64,000 bases of DNA from Alkalihalophilus pseudofirmus (lineage in GTDB: Bacteria > Bacillota > Bacilli > Bacillales > Bacillaceae_D). Below are positions 1-8,748 of this stretch, piece after piece (position 1 is the first letter of the stretch; every line of letters begins with the position of its first letter). The stretch covers positions 3,328,001 to 3,392,000 of the forward strand of contig NZ_CP117835.1 of the NCBI RefSeq assembly GCF_029094545.1, written 5' to 3'. The position numbers were made by a program, and so were the translations under genes. The notes below the pieces were generated by a model, which ran no database searches, was not told the DNA's origin, and saw only the letters and a list, made by a program, of their open reading frames with translations.

Positions 1-14
1 CAATTAATCTTCAT
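1..14 (-). CDS. Start of an unidentified gene running off the left edge (partial)
   Basis: An ATG at 14-12 on the minus strand is preceded, ten bases upstream, by a good ribosome-binding site (AAAGGAG on the minus strand, 25-31). Only four codons (M-K-I-N) lie in the window, so the product cannot be named. The call rests on the Shine-Dalgarno spacing alone. Confidence 0.3.
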
Positions 15-404
15 TTTTCCGATTCTCCTTTACATACATAAACAATAGTCAAGCAAAACCTTTGCTAAATTTCAAGAATTATTATAGAATATAGGTGTCT
101 GGAGGGTTCGATGTGATCATGTGTTTCTAAATCACTATCACGAACCAATATCAACATTACCTTGCTATAAGATAAAAATCAAATGACCCACTACAACCAA
201 GATTTGTGTAATGTTCTTATTACGTTAAGATGAGAAATCATTTCTCACTCTTAGCTGGCAGTCAAGAGCCAGAAAATAAGAACGCATCTACATCTCATCC
301 CCCTCTGACGGTAAGTGATCCGCTGTAGTCCTGCATATATATGTTTAAAGAAGCATAGAATGTGCTATAGGACTAGGTCATGATTATGAATAAGGAGTGG
401 TTTT
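15..404. other. Intergenic stretch without a recognised gene
   Basis: Between the possible minus-strand gene start and ytzE I see no convincing coding frame, tRNA or known riboswitch. A short self-complementary run near 230-250 and the ytzE ribosome-binding site at 391-400 are the only structured elements. It probably holds the divergent promoters of the flanking genes. Confidence 0.4.
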
Positions 405-623
405 TTGAAAACTTCAACTGATCGTATGCTGACCCGTATTAAATCCATTTACCTCTACATCAAACAAAGGGGGACCGTCACGACGACTGAATTGGTTGAA
501 GAATTCGGGATTACCCAACGCACCATCCAGCGTGACTTGAATGTACTAGAGTACAATAATCTTGTTAGCAGTCCTTCAAGAGGAAAATGGAGCGTAACAG
601 ACAGAAAAACACGCGTTTCATAG
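405..623 (+). CDS. ytzE: Short DeoR-type helix-turn-helix protein YtzE
   Basis: A 72-residue protein that is almost entirely a DeoR-family winged helix-turn-helix; residues ~25-50 (TTTELVEEFG, ITQRTIQRDLNVLE) are the recognition region. Full-length DeoR regulators are about 250 residues with a sugar-phosphate-sensing domain, which is absent here, so this is a stand-alone DNA-binding domain like B. subtilis YtzE. The start is a TTG at 405, chosen because AAGGAGTGG sits at 392-400 at normal spacing. Its gene ends before a strong bidirectional terminator. Its target and effector are unknown; being next to rsuA and the ytgP/ytfP cluster matches the B. subtilis order. Confidence 0.8.
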   Translation: MKTSTDRMLTRIKSIYLYIKQRGTVTTTELVEEFGITQRTIQRDLNVLEYNNLVSSPSRGKWSVTDRKTRVS

Positions 624-702
624 TTTCTTTAACTTGAAATTGCTGTATGCTGGACACTACCTTACGAATTGATAACGACTTCTATGAGAACATGCATAAT
701 AC

Positions 703-757
703 TTAAAGCCACAAAAAGACGAAAGGAGCAGATCCTTTCGTCTTTTTGTGGCTTTAA
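703..757. terminator. Bidirectional intrinsic terminator between ytzE and rsuA
   Basis: A perfect 25-bp inverted repeat (703-727 and 733-757) with a 5-base loop. The outer stem is A/T rich on both sides, so it can end ytzE transcripts on the plus strand and rsuA transcripts on the minus strand. Confidence 0.85.
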
Positions 758-811
758 TTTTGTTCTTTGAATTCTTCTCTTCATTAAAGATCGTATTAAC
801 AATTTAGTTCT

Positions 812-1528
812 TCAAATTAGTTCTTCAAACAAGGCCAGCTTATCTTCTTCAGTCAGCTCCCGGACCATGCCCTTTTCTAAACTTGGATCAAGCTTCAAGC
901 CACCTATTGATATGCGCTTTAAAAACGTCACTTTCTTGTCTACTGCTTCAAACATTCTTTTTACTTGATGAAACTTTCCTTCAGTAATCGTTAATTCGAT
1001 CTCCGATTGCTCTCCTGCGGTAATGATGGTTAAATCAGCAGGTTTTGTTACGTATCCATCCTCAAGGGTTACTCCATTTTTAAATAAACCAATGTCCTCT
1101 TCTGTTACGGTTCCTTTTACTTTGGCATAATACGTTTTTTTGACATGTTTCTTGGGTGACATCAAAGAGTGAGAAAATTTCCCGTCATTTGTAAGAAGCA
1201 GCATTCCTTCCGTATCTTTATCGAGCCTGCCAACCGGGAATGGATCATATAATAGATATGATTCATCTAACAGGTCTATAACGGTTTTATGATGGTTGTC
1301 TTCCGTAGCAGAAATGACGCCTTGCGGTTTATTTAACATTAGGTAAACATACGGCTTATATTCTACCAGTTCGCCAAGGACTGTCACATCGGATTGGTCA
1401 GGGTCTACTTTATATGAACCATCTTTTATCACCTTTTCATTAATTCGTACACTGCCGTTTTTAAGAACTTTTTTCACTTCTTTTCGTGAACCATATCCCA
1501 TGTTCGAAAGCAATTTATCTAGCCTCAT
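812..1528 (-). CDS. rsuA: 16S rRNA pseudouridine synthase, RsuA family
   Basis: Converts a uridine in 16S rRNA (U516 in the E. coli enzyme) to pseudouridine. The 238-residue protein has an N-terminal S4 RNA-binding domain (about residues 1-45) followed by the RsuA/RluB/E/F catalytic domain; the motif GRLDKDTEGMLLLTNDG begins at residue 100 and places the catalytic aspartate at Asp103. Length and domain order fit the family. It corresponds to B. subtilis ytzG, which has the same neighbours (ytzE upstream, ytgP further on). It is transcribed away from the Rossmann gene and SEDS genes, in the same direction, with a 38-bp gap to the upstream gene, so it may be read as part of that operon. Confidence 0.9.
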   Translation of the reverse strand: MRLDKLLSNMGYGSRKEVKKVLKNGSVRINEKVIKDGSYKVDPDQSDVTVLGELVEYKPYVYLMLNKPQGVISATEDNHHKTVIDLLDESYLLYDPFPVGRLDKDTEGMLLLTNDGKFSHSLMSPKKHVKKTYYAKVKGTVTEEDIGLFKNGVTLEDGYVTKPADLTIITAGEQSEIELTITEGKFHQVKRMFEAVDKKVTFLKRISIGGLKLDPSLEKGMVRELTEEDKLALFEELI

Positions 1529-1566
1529 CCTTCTTCACCTTTCTATCGATTACTTTATGGTGGATT

Positions 1567-2232
1567 TTAACTATTCGATTTCAACTCATCAATAATAGAC
1601 ATTGCAAATCCACCCAGATCATTGTTTAAGTACCCCCGAACCACACCAGGTGCAATCTGCTTTTGGATCTGTTTTGTTACCTGATTTGAAAGCTTCATCT
1701 CTTTGGCTTTAGCTTCAATTTGGATAAGCATTTTCAAAGTTTCTTCCGTAGCGAGTTTATTCGCAGCCAGTACATCCTCTTCACTCACCAGCTCCACCCT
1801 GAGAGCTGGAAAGAGTGTTTGAACTTTCTCTTTAAAGTGTCCGCATTCAGGCGGAATCGCTAATAAACCATCCTTATCCTTCAGCAATTGTGCCGCGTGC
1901 CCAACTAGTTTACACGGAAGCAATGTTCTTCCCTTTACTAGCGGCATCACATCTTTTTCCAATAAGGCAGTGGCAAAATGAAAAATAATGACATCTTCAT
2001 CTAAGTGATGGATATGCTCTGTAAAGAATTCCTCATAGGCATTCTTAGGAAGACAAACGAGCATCATTTCTGCCTTCTTAAGTTCTTCTTTTTTAACAGG
2101 GACTGCAAATGGATACTGACTTGTGAGCTCCCTTACTGTCTTCTGATTTCTTCCGTACACTCCAACTCGGTCATGTTTTATTTGAGAGAGCAACGCTTTA
2201 CCTAGACGTCCTGAGCCTATGATAATAACCAT
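1567..2232 (-). CDS. Rossmann-fold NAD(P)-binding protein of unknown function
   Basis: A 221-residue protein with an N-terminal dinucleotide-binding glycine motif, IIGSGRLGKA (residues 3-12), followed by alternating hydrophobic strands (MMLVCLP, VIIFHFA) as in F420-dependent NADP oxidoreductases or ketopantoate reductases. The C-terminal helical part is shorter than in PanE (about 300 residues) and I see no panE-type catalytic motif, so the substrate is unknown. It lies between rsuA and the SEDS pair on the same strand and is preceded by GGAGGGG. I recognise the fold but not the role. Confidence 0.65.
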   Translation of the reverse strand: MVIIIGSGRLGKALLSQIKHDRVGVYGRNQKTVRELTSQYPFAVPVKKEELKKAEMMLVCLPKNAYEEFFTEHIHHLDEDVIIFHFATALLEKDVMPLVKGRTLLPCKLVGHAAQLLKDKDGLLAIPPECGHFKEKVQTLFPALRVELVSEEDVLAANKLATEETLKMLIQIEAKAKEMKLSNQVTKQIQKQIAPGVVRGYLNNDLGGFAMSIIDELKSNS

Positions 2233-2251
2233 TTTGACCCCTCCTGTTTAA

Positions 2252-2289
2252 ATAATAAAAGAGCTGCAATCGGGTGATTAACAGCTCTT
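2252..2289 (-). terminator. Intrinsic terminator after the second SEDS gene
   Basis: On the minus strand AAGAGCTG (2289-2282) pairs with CAGCTCTT (2266-2259) and is followed by a T-rich run. The 5' arm begins at the SEDS gene's stop codon (2290-2288). Confidence 0.7.
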
Positions 2290-3472
2290 ATGAAGCAATC
2301 TCTTCTGTTTGGAACATATAGTGGCGGGTACGCATTCCAACATTCAAGACAATTCCAACGGCCAGCATATTCGTTATAAGCGAACTACCACCGTAGCTGA
2401 TAAACGGAAGAGCAAGACCTGTAATCGGCATTAATCCGATCGTCATCGCGATGTTTTGGAATACTTGGAACACAAGTAACCCAATTACACCAGCAACTAA
2501 ATACGTACCATATAAATTATTACATGTCAGCGCAATGATAATCATGCGATAAAAAATCAAGAAATACGTAACAAGTAAAACAGTAGCTCCTATAAAACCA
2601 AACTCCTCACCGATAACGGTAAAGATAAAGTCGGTATGAATTTCTGGTATTGTATCACTTTGTGTTTGCACACCTTGTAGATAGCCGCTTCCATAAAGCT
2701 GACCTGAACCAATACCACGGATAGCCTGCGTTAACTGATAGCCGTAGCCAGACGCATATCCTTCTGGGTCAAGCCAGCCATAAATTCTCTCGAGCTGATG
2801 CTGTGCAATAATCTTTGTAAATATTTCAAAATGATTATTGTGGAGCCAGACTAAGGAAATAATCCCCGTGACAGCAGATAAGCCTAAAAAGCCAAGAATC
2901 CTCCATGCAATACCTGACATTAACAGCATTGTAGCAATAATACTTGCAATAACAAGTGCCGTACCTAGATCTGGCTGCTGAAGTATGAGAAAGAATGGAG
3001 GCAGCCCTACCGCTAGAACTTTAGCCACCACAATCATATCTGATTTGAAGTCTTTTTCCCTTCGCTCTGTGGTAATCTTGTACAGCAGATGGGCTAAAGC
3101 TAAGATAACAAAAATCTTAACAAATTCAGAAGGCTGCGGCTGTGCAAAACCTAGGTTTAGCCAGCGCGTTGACCCGTTTCTAAATACCCCGAGCGGAGTA
3201 AATGAAACAAGCATCAGTGCAATCATTCCTATTGCATAAAGCGGAATCGAAAAGTTTTTAAATAAATCGTAATCCATTACCATCACAAATGCCATGACGA
3301 GAGTACCAGCAACAAAGAATATGACCTGCCTTCTTAGGAATAAGGTAGGGTCACTGCTGAAATACTGCCCAGATCCGCTATAGATAGCCAGCAGGCTAAA
3401 ACACATCAACACAAACAAGAGAAAAAGCAATGTATAATCAATTTGTTGCAAATTTGTTTTACGTTCTTCCAT
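2288..3472 (-). CDS. FtsW/RodA/SpoVE-family (SEDS) peptidoglycan polymerase, copy 2
   Basis: A multi-pass membrane protein (about 10 hydrophobic segments, 394 residues) of the SEDS family, whose members polymerise lipid II into glycan strands. Family marks are QPSEFVKI, PDLGTA, the extracytoplasmic motif HTDFIF with the conserved aspartate, and the C-terminal GLALPFISYGGSS. The start is taken at ATG 3472 because GGAGGAG lies just upstream; a longer frame from a TTG at 3493 would place that site inside the gene. It lies 37 bp downstream of a second SEDS gene in the same direction, so the two are probably co-transcribed. I cannot decide whether it is a RodA (elongation) or a divergent SpoVE/FtsW; no class B penicillin-binding protein partner is in the window. 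Confidence 0.85.
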   Translation of the reverse strand: MEERKTNLQQIDYTLLFLLFVLMCFSLLAIYSGSGQYFSSDPTLFLRRQVIFFVAGTLVMAFVMVMDYDLFKNFSIPLYAIGMIALMLVSFTPLGVFRNGSTRWLNLGFAQPQPSEFVKIFVILALAHLLYKITTERREKDFKSDMIVVAKVLAVGLPPFFLILQQPDLGTALVIASIIATMLLMSGIAWRILGFLGLSAVTGIISLVWLHNNHFEIFTKIIAQHQLERIYGWLDPEGYASGYGYQLTQAIRGIGSGQLYGSGYLQGVQTQSDTIPEIHTDFIFTVIGEEFGFIGATVLLVTYFLIFYRMIIIALTCNNLYGTYLVAGVIGLLVFQVFQNIAMTIGLMPITGLALPFISYGGSSLITNMLAVGIVLNVGMRTRHYMFQTEEIAS

Positions 3473-3509
3473 TGTCTCCTCCAAACGAAACAACTACACC
3501 TATACGCAT

Positions 3510-4652
3510 TTAGGCAGTCAACGGTTCATCTTCATGCTGGTTCAGCCGCTTTTGCCGGATGTTATTTCTAGATATATTTGCAAGTATCGCTATTGATACT
3601 AATGTAACAAGCAACGAAGATCCCCCGTTACTAACGAGCGGAAGCGGAATTCCTGTAATAGGCAAGAGTCCTGATACTGCTCCCACATTAAAAATAACTT
3701 GAATAGCAATTTGGAACACAATTCCAAATGCAAGCAAACTGCCAAATGGACTTTTACAGCGAGTTCCAATAATAACACCGCGGAACAAAATTAATCCGTG
3801 ACATGCTAATACGAAAATAACACCTAAAAACCCTAATTCTTCTGAGACAATCGCTAAAATAAAATCAGTATGTGCCTCAGGTAAGTATAGAAGCTTTTGT
3901 ACACTTTGTCCAAGCCCCGTACCTGTTAATCCCCCATGAGCAATGGCTATGTAGGAATTAACGAGTTGTAGTCCATCGCCGAATTGATCGGAAAATGGAT
4001 CTGTAAAAGAAGTAAGACGCCTTATTCGGTAAGGCTCTGTAATAGCGAGGGTCGCAAACAGACCGCCTCCTACAAGCCCCAACCCTAATAAATGTCTAAA
4101 TCTAGCCCCTGAAAAGAAAACAATTAATAAAGAAACCATTAAAATCGATGTAGCAGTACCTAGGTCTGGCTGAAGCATAATCAGTCCAAAAATAACCGCA
4201 ACCACAACGAGCGGCGGAAGAACCCCTTTGATAAACTGATCAATGTACACTTGTTTTTTGGAATAGACATGTGCAAGGTAAATGACAATTCCGATCTTCA
4301 CAAATTCTGAGGGCTGCAAATTAAGCGGACCAATACGAATCCAGCGCTGGGCCCCTCCTACTTCATGACCTAACGGGGTTTTAACAAGGATTAAGGATAA
4401 TACCATAAACCCGACAATAACTATGGCAAGCTTTCTATATAGCCGGTATGGAAAGTGCATGAAGAATAAAAAAGCTGGTATGGCAAGCAAGAACCACACA
4501 GCTTGTCTTGTAATAAAATGATAAGGATTGTTAAACTTATCAATCGCCAATACATAACTTGAGCTAAATACCATTAACAGACCGAACCCAGCTAATAGGA
4601 ACGTTGTAATGATAAGAACCCAATCATTATCTTTAATAAATGAATATTTCAT
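3510..4652 (-). CDS. FtsW/RodA/SpoVE-family (SEDS) peptidoglycan polymerase, copy 1
   Basis: A 380-residue SEDS membrane protein with the same landmarks as its neighbour: LQPSEFVKIG, QPDLGTAT, HTDFILAIVSEELG and the C-terminal GIPLPLVSNGGSS. It is clearly a paralogue of the gene that follows rather than a recent duplicate, since identity is limited to the family motifs. ATG 4652 follows GGGGGA; an upstream in-frame TTG at 4664 is a poorer start. It is downstream of murJ on the same strand, separated by a hairpin terminator, and upstream of the second SEDS gene. Role: transglycosylation of lipid II at the outer face of the membrane, either in growth or in spore cortex synthesis; which of these is not visible. 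Confidence 0.85.
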   Translation of the reverse strand: MKYSFIKDNDWVLIITTFLLAGFGLLMVFSSSYVLAIDKFNNPYHFITRQAVWFLLAIPAFLFFMHFPYRLYRKLAIVIVGFMVLSLILVKTPLGHEVGGAQRWIRIGPLNLQPSEFVKIGIVIYLAHVYSKKQVYIDQFIKGVLPPLVVVAVIFGLIMLQPDLGTATSILMVSLLIVFFSGARFRHLLGLGLVGGGLFATLAITEPYRIRRLTSFTDPFSDQFGDGLQLVNSYIAIAHGGLTGTGLGQSVQKLLYLPEAHTDFILAIVSEELGFLGVIFVLACHGLILFRGVIIGTRCKSPFGSLLAFGIVFQIAIQVIFNVGAVSGLLPITGIPLPLVSNGGSSLLVTLVSIAILANISRNNIRQKRLNQHEDEPLTA

Positions 4653-4865
4653 CCGGTCCCCCAACTTGTTCAGTCTTTATTTTTTTCCATGACTGTTCTA
4701 GCTTGATTCATTATATCAAACGACTGAAATTAGAAAAAGGGGCTTTCGTTGCCAACACTTGTCGAAATAACGGCGTTTAGACAAGATTCATCATATCCTT
4801 CAATATTTTACATGATTACGTAAAAAAAGAAAGACCATTAAAAGACCATTAATTGAAGATAAAAA

Positions 4866-4898
4866 TTGAAAAAGCTGACTGCCACGGCAATCAGCTTC
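4866..4898 (-). terminator. Intrinsic terminator downstream of murJ
   Basis: Minus-strand hairpin GAAGCTGATTGCC / GGCAGTCAGCTTTTTC with a 2-base loop, ending in a T run, just after the murJ stop codon. Confidence 0.8.
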
Positions 4899-4912
4899 TC
4901 TCACCTGTTCCT

Positions 4913-6547
4913 TTAACTATTCTCTTTGGCGGCCTTTTTTCGTTTTAGAAAGCGAAAGCGGTGGCCTAATACTTTTTCTGCAAGACCAGATCGGTATACT
5001 AAATACCCATAAACAAGAGCACCGATCCCAACACCTATGAACATAAGAATAAAGCTGTTCAGTCTTGTATCAAGAGGCATAAACGATTGAAGTCCGTTAA
5101 TGGCTAATATGACCGCTCCTGCCATGACCCCTGAAAACATTAATACAAGAAGGAATCGTTTAAAAATGGAGGAGTAATCAAATTGCGCATAGCGGCCAAT
5201 CGACCACACATTAATCATAATCCCTACTAGGTAACCAGCATAAGTCGATACAATCGCCCCAGCCGGCCCCATGAGAATCAGCATTAAATAGTTTAAAGCT
5301 AACTTAACAAACAATGCAGCTACAAGAGATAAGACTGCTTGCTTTTGACGATTCATCCCTTGCAAAATCGCAGCTGTTACAGCAAATAGCGAGAATAGCA
5401 GCGTCATAGGTCCATAATATTGTAAAACCATTCCGCCAATCGCTAAATCTTCAAGTCCATAAAGCGAAGCAAACACTGGGTAAGCAAGTGCTGCCATCCC
5501 TACTGCAGCTGGTACAGAGATAAATAAAATAATCTGATACGTCTGAGTGATTTGACGCTGCAAGGCATCGTGATCACCAGAAGTAAAAGACTTCGTAATC
5601 GTCGGCACTAATGTAATCGACAATGCCGTTGCTAAAGCCATCGGTATAAGCACAATTTTATGGACAGATTGATTTAGCGCTCCAAAGAATGCCTCGGAAA
5701 CTGCCTCATAAGAAGTACCTGAAAGAGCGTTATTTACGGTAAATAAATCAACATACTGAAACAAAGGAATGGCCAAGCCAACAAATGATAAAGGCAGTGC
5801 ATAAGCAATCAGTTCCTTATACATTTGAGGAAGCGTTAAGTCATGCCTTATCGTACTTTCTTCTACTTGCTTTAAAATATGCTTCCTTCGTTTAAACCAA
5901 TAATATAAAAGAACCGCAAGTCCGCCAAGCCCTCCGACAAAGGCGCCGAATGTAGCAAATCCGACGGCTAGACCGATACTGCCATCCCCAACCCCTACAA
6001 TTATAAAGGCCATTGCAAGGATAAAAGAAATACGAACAACTTGTTCAACTACTTGTGACACACTTGTCGGCCCCATGGATTGAAACCCTTGGAAATACCC
6101 TCGAATAACAGCCATCACCGGGACAATGATCAGCGCAACACTGACCATACGGATGGTGAAAATAACATCTGCTTGAGTGTTACCGCCAGGCTTTTCAACA
6201 GGAAGAATACTAGGTGCCAAAACAGGCGCCAACAGAAACAGCGTCAGAAACGCTAGAAACCCTGTAATAGACATAAATAATAAGCCAGATTTGAATAATC
6301 GATGACCGGTTTCATAATCTCCTAGTGAATGATATTTAGAAACAAACTTAGATACGGCTAAAGGAACACCGAGTGTAGCTAAACTTAATATGACTACATA
6401 TTGTGCATATCCGTATCCATATAAAGCAAGACCTACTTGTCCTACCAGCGCAGAAAACGGAACAATATAGACAAAACCAAGGATCTTCGAGATAAGCGTC
6501 GCAGCCGTTAGAACCATTGTGCCACGCATTAATTTTTGATCAGCCAT
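4913..6547 (-). CDS. murJ: Lipid II flippase MurJ (YtgP), MOP/MATE-like family
   Basis: A 544-residue polytopic membrane protein (about 14 segments) of the polysaccharide-biosynthesis/MurJ superfamily, matching B. subtilis YtgP in length and location. YtgP is the established MurJ of B. subtilis: it moves lipid-linked peptidoglycan precursor (lipid II) across the membrane. Visible marks are the N-terminal segment GTMVLTAATLISKILGFVY typical of the family and a basic C-terminus. ATG 6547 follows AGGAGGAAAAG. It is divergent from ytfP and followed by two SEDS polymerases on its strand, placing the flippase beside the enzymes that consume its substrate. Confidence 0.9.
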   Translation of the reverse strand: MADQKLMRGTMVLTAATLISKILGFVYIVPFSALVGQVGLALYGYGYAQYVVILSLATLGVPLAVSKFVSKYHSLGDYETGHRLFKSGLLFMSITGFLAFLTLFLLAPVLAPSILPVEKPGGNTQADVIFTIRMVSVALIIVPVMAVIRGYFQGFQSMGPTSVSQVVEQVVRISFILAMAFIIVGVGDGSIGLAVGFATFGAFVGGLGGLAVLLYYWFKRRKHILKQVEESTIRHDLTLPQMYKELIAYALPLSFVGLAIPLFQYVDLFTVNNALSGTSYEAVSEAFFGALNQSVHKIVLIPMALATALSITLVPTITKSFTSGDHDALQRQITQTYQIILFISVPAAVGMAALAYPVFASLYGLEDLAIGGMVLQYYGPMTLLFSLFAVTAAILQGMNRQKQAVLSLVAALFVKLALNYLMLILMGPAGAIVSTYAGYLVGIMINVWSIGRYAQFDYSSIFKRFLLVLMFSGVMAGAVILAINGLQSFMPLDTRLNSFILMFIGVGIGALVYGYLVYRSGLAEKVLGHRFRFLKRKKAAKENS

Positions 6548-6813
6548 CTTTTCCTCCTACTTTTACTAGAACACTTCGTAACAAACACCTCTATTTTTCA
6601 CTTCTAAAAACGATATTTAACACTAGTAAGCATTGTAGCATAGAGACACACTAAATATTTAGTAATTATATAAAAAAGTCTATTCGAGAAATAACTGCAT
6701 TTGAGATAAAACTTCCATTCATTAAAATGTGCGACATATCAAGACAAACTTCCTTTTGCCTATAAAAGATGCTACTCTAAAACAATCAAATGAAGATAAA
6801 TAAGGTGATATAA

Positions 6814-8082
6814 ATGAATAAACATGTAATTGTCATTGGCGGCGGTCCAGCCGGGCTAATGGCTTCTATTGCTGCAGCGGAACATGGAGCAAATGTGACG
6901 CTTCTTGATAAAGGAAATAAACTTGGTCGAAAGCTGGCTATTTCAGGAGGCGGCCGCTGCAATGTGACAAACAGAATGGACTTGCAAGAATTAATTGCTC
7001 ACATCCCTGGAAATGGCCGGTTTATGCACAGCCCGTTTTCTGTCTTTAATAATGAAGACATTATTACCTTCTTTGAAGGGCTTGGTATCGAGTTAAAAGA
7101 AGAAGACCGAGGCAGAATGTTTCCGGTTAATGATAAAGCAACGACTGTTGTCTCTACTCTTCTAAATCGTATTCGTGCACTGAATGTCAATATCCGAACA
7201 AATACAGGAGTAAAATCCCTGCAATTTAACGAGGAAAAAGTCCACTCTGTTCAATTACAAAATGGTGAAACTCTCGAGGCTGATGCTGTTATCGTCGCTA
7301 CAGGCGGTAAATCAGTACCTCATACCGGCAGTACTGGTGATGCATACCCGTGGGCAGAGGAAGCTGGACATACGATTACAGAACTCTACCCTACAGAAGT
7401 TCCAATCACATCAAATGAGCGCTTTATTAAGCAAAAGCAGCTCCAAGGCTTGTCCCTTAGAGACGTTCATCTCTCTGTTATAAACCCTAAAGGAAAATTG
7501 ATCAAAACCCATGACGGTGATATGATTTTTACTCACTTTGGAATTTCCGGTCCGGCTGCTCTTCGCTGCAGCCAGTATGTGGTTAAAGCATTAAAGAAGT
7601 TTTCCGTTAAGACCATTGAAATGCAAATTGACCTTTTTCCTGACACTAATAAAGAAATGCTCTTTCAAGATTTAGTGAAACGCGTCAAAGAGGAACCAAA
7701 AAAATCCTTAAAGAACTTATTAAAAGGCTTTGTACCTGAACGTTTTCTTTTATTTATGTTCGAGCAGCTGGACCTAGATAGTACTCAGGCAGCTAACACT
7801 TTTTCACATGACCGCTTACGTGACATTTCCGGCTTCTGTAAGGCCTTTTCTTTTAAAGCAAACGGTACGCTCTCTATAGAAAAAGCGTTTGTTACAGGCG
7901 GAGGCGTTTCTGTTAAAGAAGTAGAACCGAAAACGATGCAGTCTAAGAAGAAGCAAGGTCTCTTCTTCTGCGGAGAAGTATTAGATATTCATGGATATAC
8001 AGGAGGATATAATATTACCTGCGCCTTCTCTACTGGCTACACGGCTGGAAAAGCAGCAGGCGAGCTAGTCAGCTCATTATAG
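6814..8082 (+). CDS. ytfP: FAD-dependent oxidoreductase YtfP, HI0933/BaiN family
   Basis: A 422-residue flavoprotein. The FAD-binding motif [10 protein letters not shown] is at residues 9-18, the family signature [11 protein letters not shown] near residue 44, and the C-terminal FAD/closing motif [16 protein letters not shown] near residue 388. This is the HI0933/BaiN family, which contains a bile-acid dehydrogenating enzyme but whose usual bacterial substrate is unknown. The start at 6814 follows AAGGTGATATAA. It is divergent from murJ, as in B. subtilis. Function beyond flavin-dependent oxidation/reduction should not be assumed. Confidence 0.85.
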   Translation: MNKHVIVIGGGPAGLMASIAAAEHGANVTLLDKGNKLGRKLAISGGGRCNVTNRMDLQELIAHIPGNGRFMHSPFSVFNNEDIITFFEGLGIELKEEDRGRMFPVNDKATTVVSTLLNRIRALNVNIRTNTGVKSLQFNEEKVHSVQLQNGETLEADAVIVATGGKSVPHTGSTGDAYPWAEEAGHTITELYPTEVPITSNERFIKQKQLQGLSLRDVHLSVINPKGKLIKTHDGDMIFTHFGISGPAALRCSQYVVKALKKFSVKTIEMQIDLFPDTNKEMLFQDLVKRVKEEPKKSLKNLLKGFVPERFLLFMFEQLDLDSTQAANTFSHDRLRDISGFCKAFSFKANGTLSIEKAFVTGGGVSVKEVEPKTMQSKKKQGLFFCGEVLDIHGYTGGYNITCAFSTGYTAGKAAGELVSSL

Positions 8083-8093
8083 GGGAATTTAAG

Positions 8094-8262
8094 TTATTCA
8101 CAATTCCACAGATCACTCCCCTTAATAAACCAATATTTGTCCGTTTAGATTTCAACAGACTGTGTATAACTCGTTTTTTACCCACAAGTTATACACAGTC
8201 TGTTAGTATTTTCTGAAAATTTGTTGATAACGCTTTCTTTATTAACAAATTTATGTGGATAT
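8094..8262. promoter_or_regulatory. Candidate DnaA-box cluster
   Basis: Three exact matches to the DnaA-box consensus TTATNCACA lie within 104 bp: TTATTCACA at 8094-8102 (+), TTATACACA at 8161-8169 (-) and TTATACACA at 8189-8197 (+). A fourth, one base off (ATATCCACA, -), is at 8254-8262. The two central boxes are the arms of a perfect 18-bp inverted repeat (8154-8171 and 8187-8204). The site is intergenic, downstream of ytfP. DnaA-box clusters outside oriC are known in B. subtilis; that this one binds DnaA is inference. Confidence 0.5.
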
Positions 8263-8301
8263 AATATGTGATTGAATATTCATTCATTTAATGATAAAAG
8301 A

Positions 8302-8335
8302 AAAGAGGAGCTGCCCTTGTGGACAGCTCCTCTTT
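8302..8335. terminator. Hairpin terminator between ytfP and leuS
   Basis: Perfect 12-bp arms AAAGAGGAGCTG (8302-8313) and CAGCTCCTCTTT (8324-8335). The T run is better on the minus strand, so it probably ends leuS transcripts as well as stopping ytfP read-through. Confidence 0.7.
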
Positions 8336-8472
8336 GTTCTTTAATGAATCGGCGCAATTGGGTGCTGAAATCATACATAACCATCTGGCATCGACGCATA
8401 TCTCAGTTGAACCGACGCATAAACAACTTGAAAACTTATAATTGCGCTTCAGCAACCGGCTGAGCGGCTTCC

Positions 8473-8740
8473 GCCAGAACAGTCGCTTACACTTTTCTCA
8501 TTGTCTAGCTTCAGCTCCTTGCCCTGCGGGTAAAAACGGTGAGTCAAACGAAGTCTAAGTTCGGACTTCTGTTTGTCTCCCCTCAATTTACCGCATGCCA
8601 GAACAGTCGCTTACACTTTTCTCATTGTCTAGCTTCAGCTCCTTGCCCTGCGGGTAAAAACGGTGAGTCAAACGAAGTCTAAGTTCGGACTTCTGTTTGT
8701 CTCCCCTTATTTTACCGCATGCCAGAACAGTAGCTTACTC
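8473..8740. repeat. 124-bp direct tandem repeat, two copies plus a 20-bp third
   Basis: Unit 1 is 8473-8596 and unit 2 is 8597-8720; they differ at two positions near 8582-8584 in the first copy, and 8721-8740 starts a third copy with one or two changes. Each unit contains GAAGTC...GACTTC, able to form a small hairpin, and the run TTGTCTAGCTTCAGCTCC, which resembles dispersed repeats I recall in other Bacillaceae. No frame is open across it. It lies immediately 3' of leuS. Confidence 0.9.
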
Positions 8741-8748
8741 TTTTCCTT

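Noticed and set aside
8272-8463. 63-residue open frame between ytfP and leuS
   Set aside because: It runs through a terminator hairpin, has no good ribosome-binding site and no family features.
8473-8740. Tandem repeat as a possible CRISPR
   Set aside because: The units are 124 bp and contiguous, with no alternating short repeats and variable spacers, and no cas genes are present.
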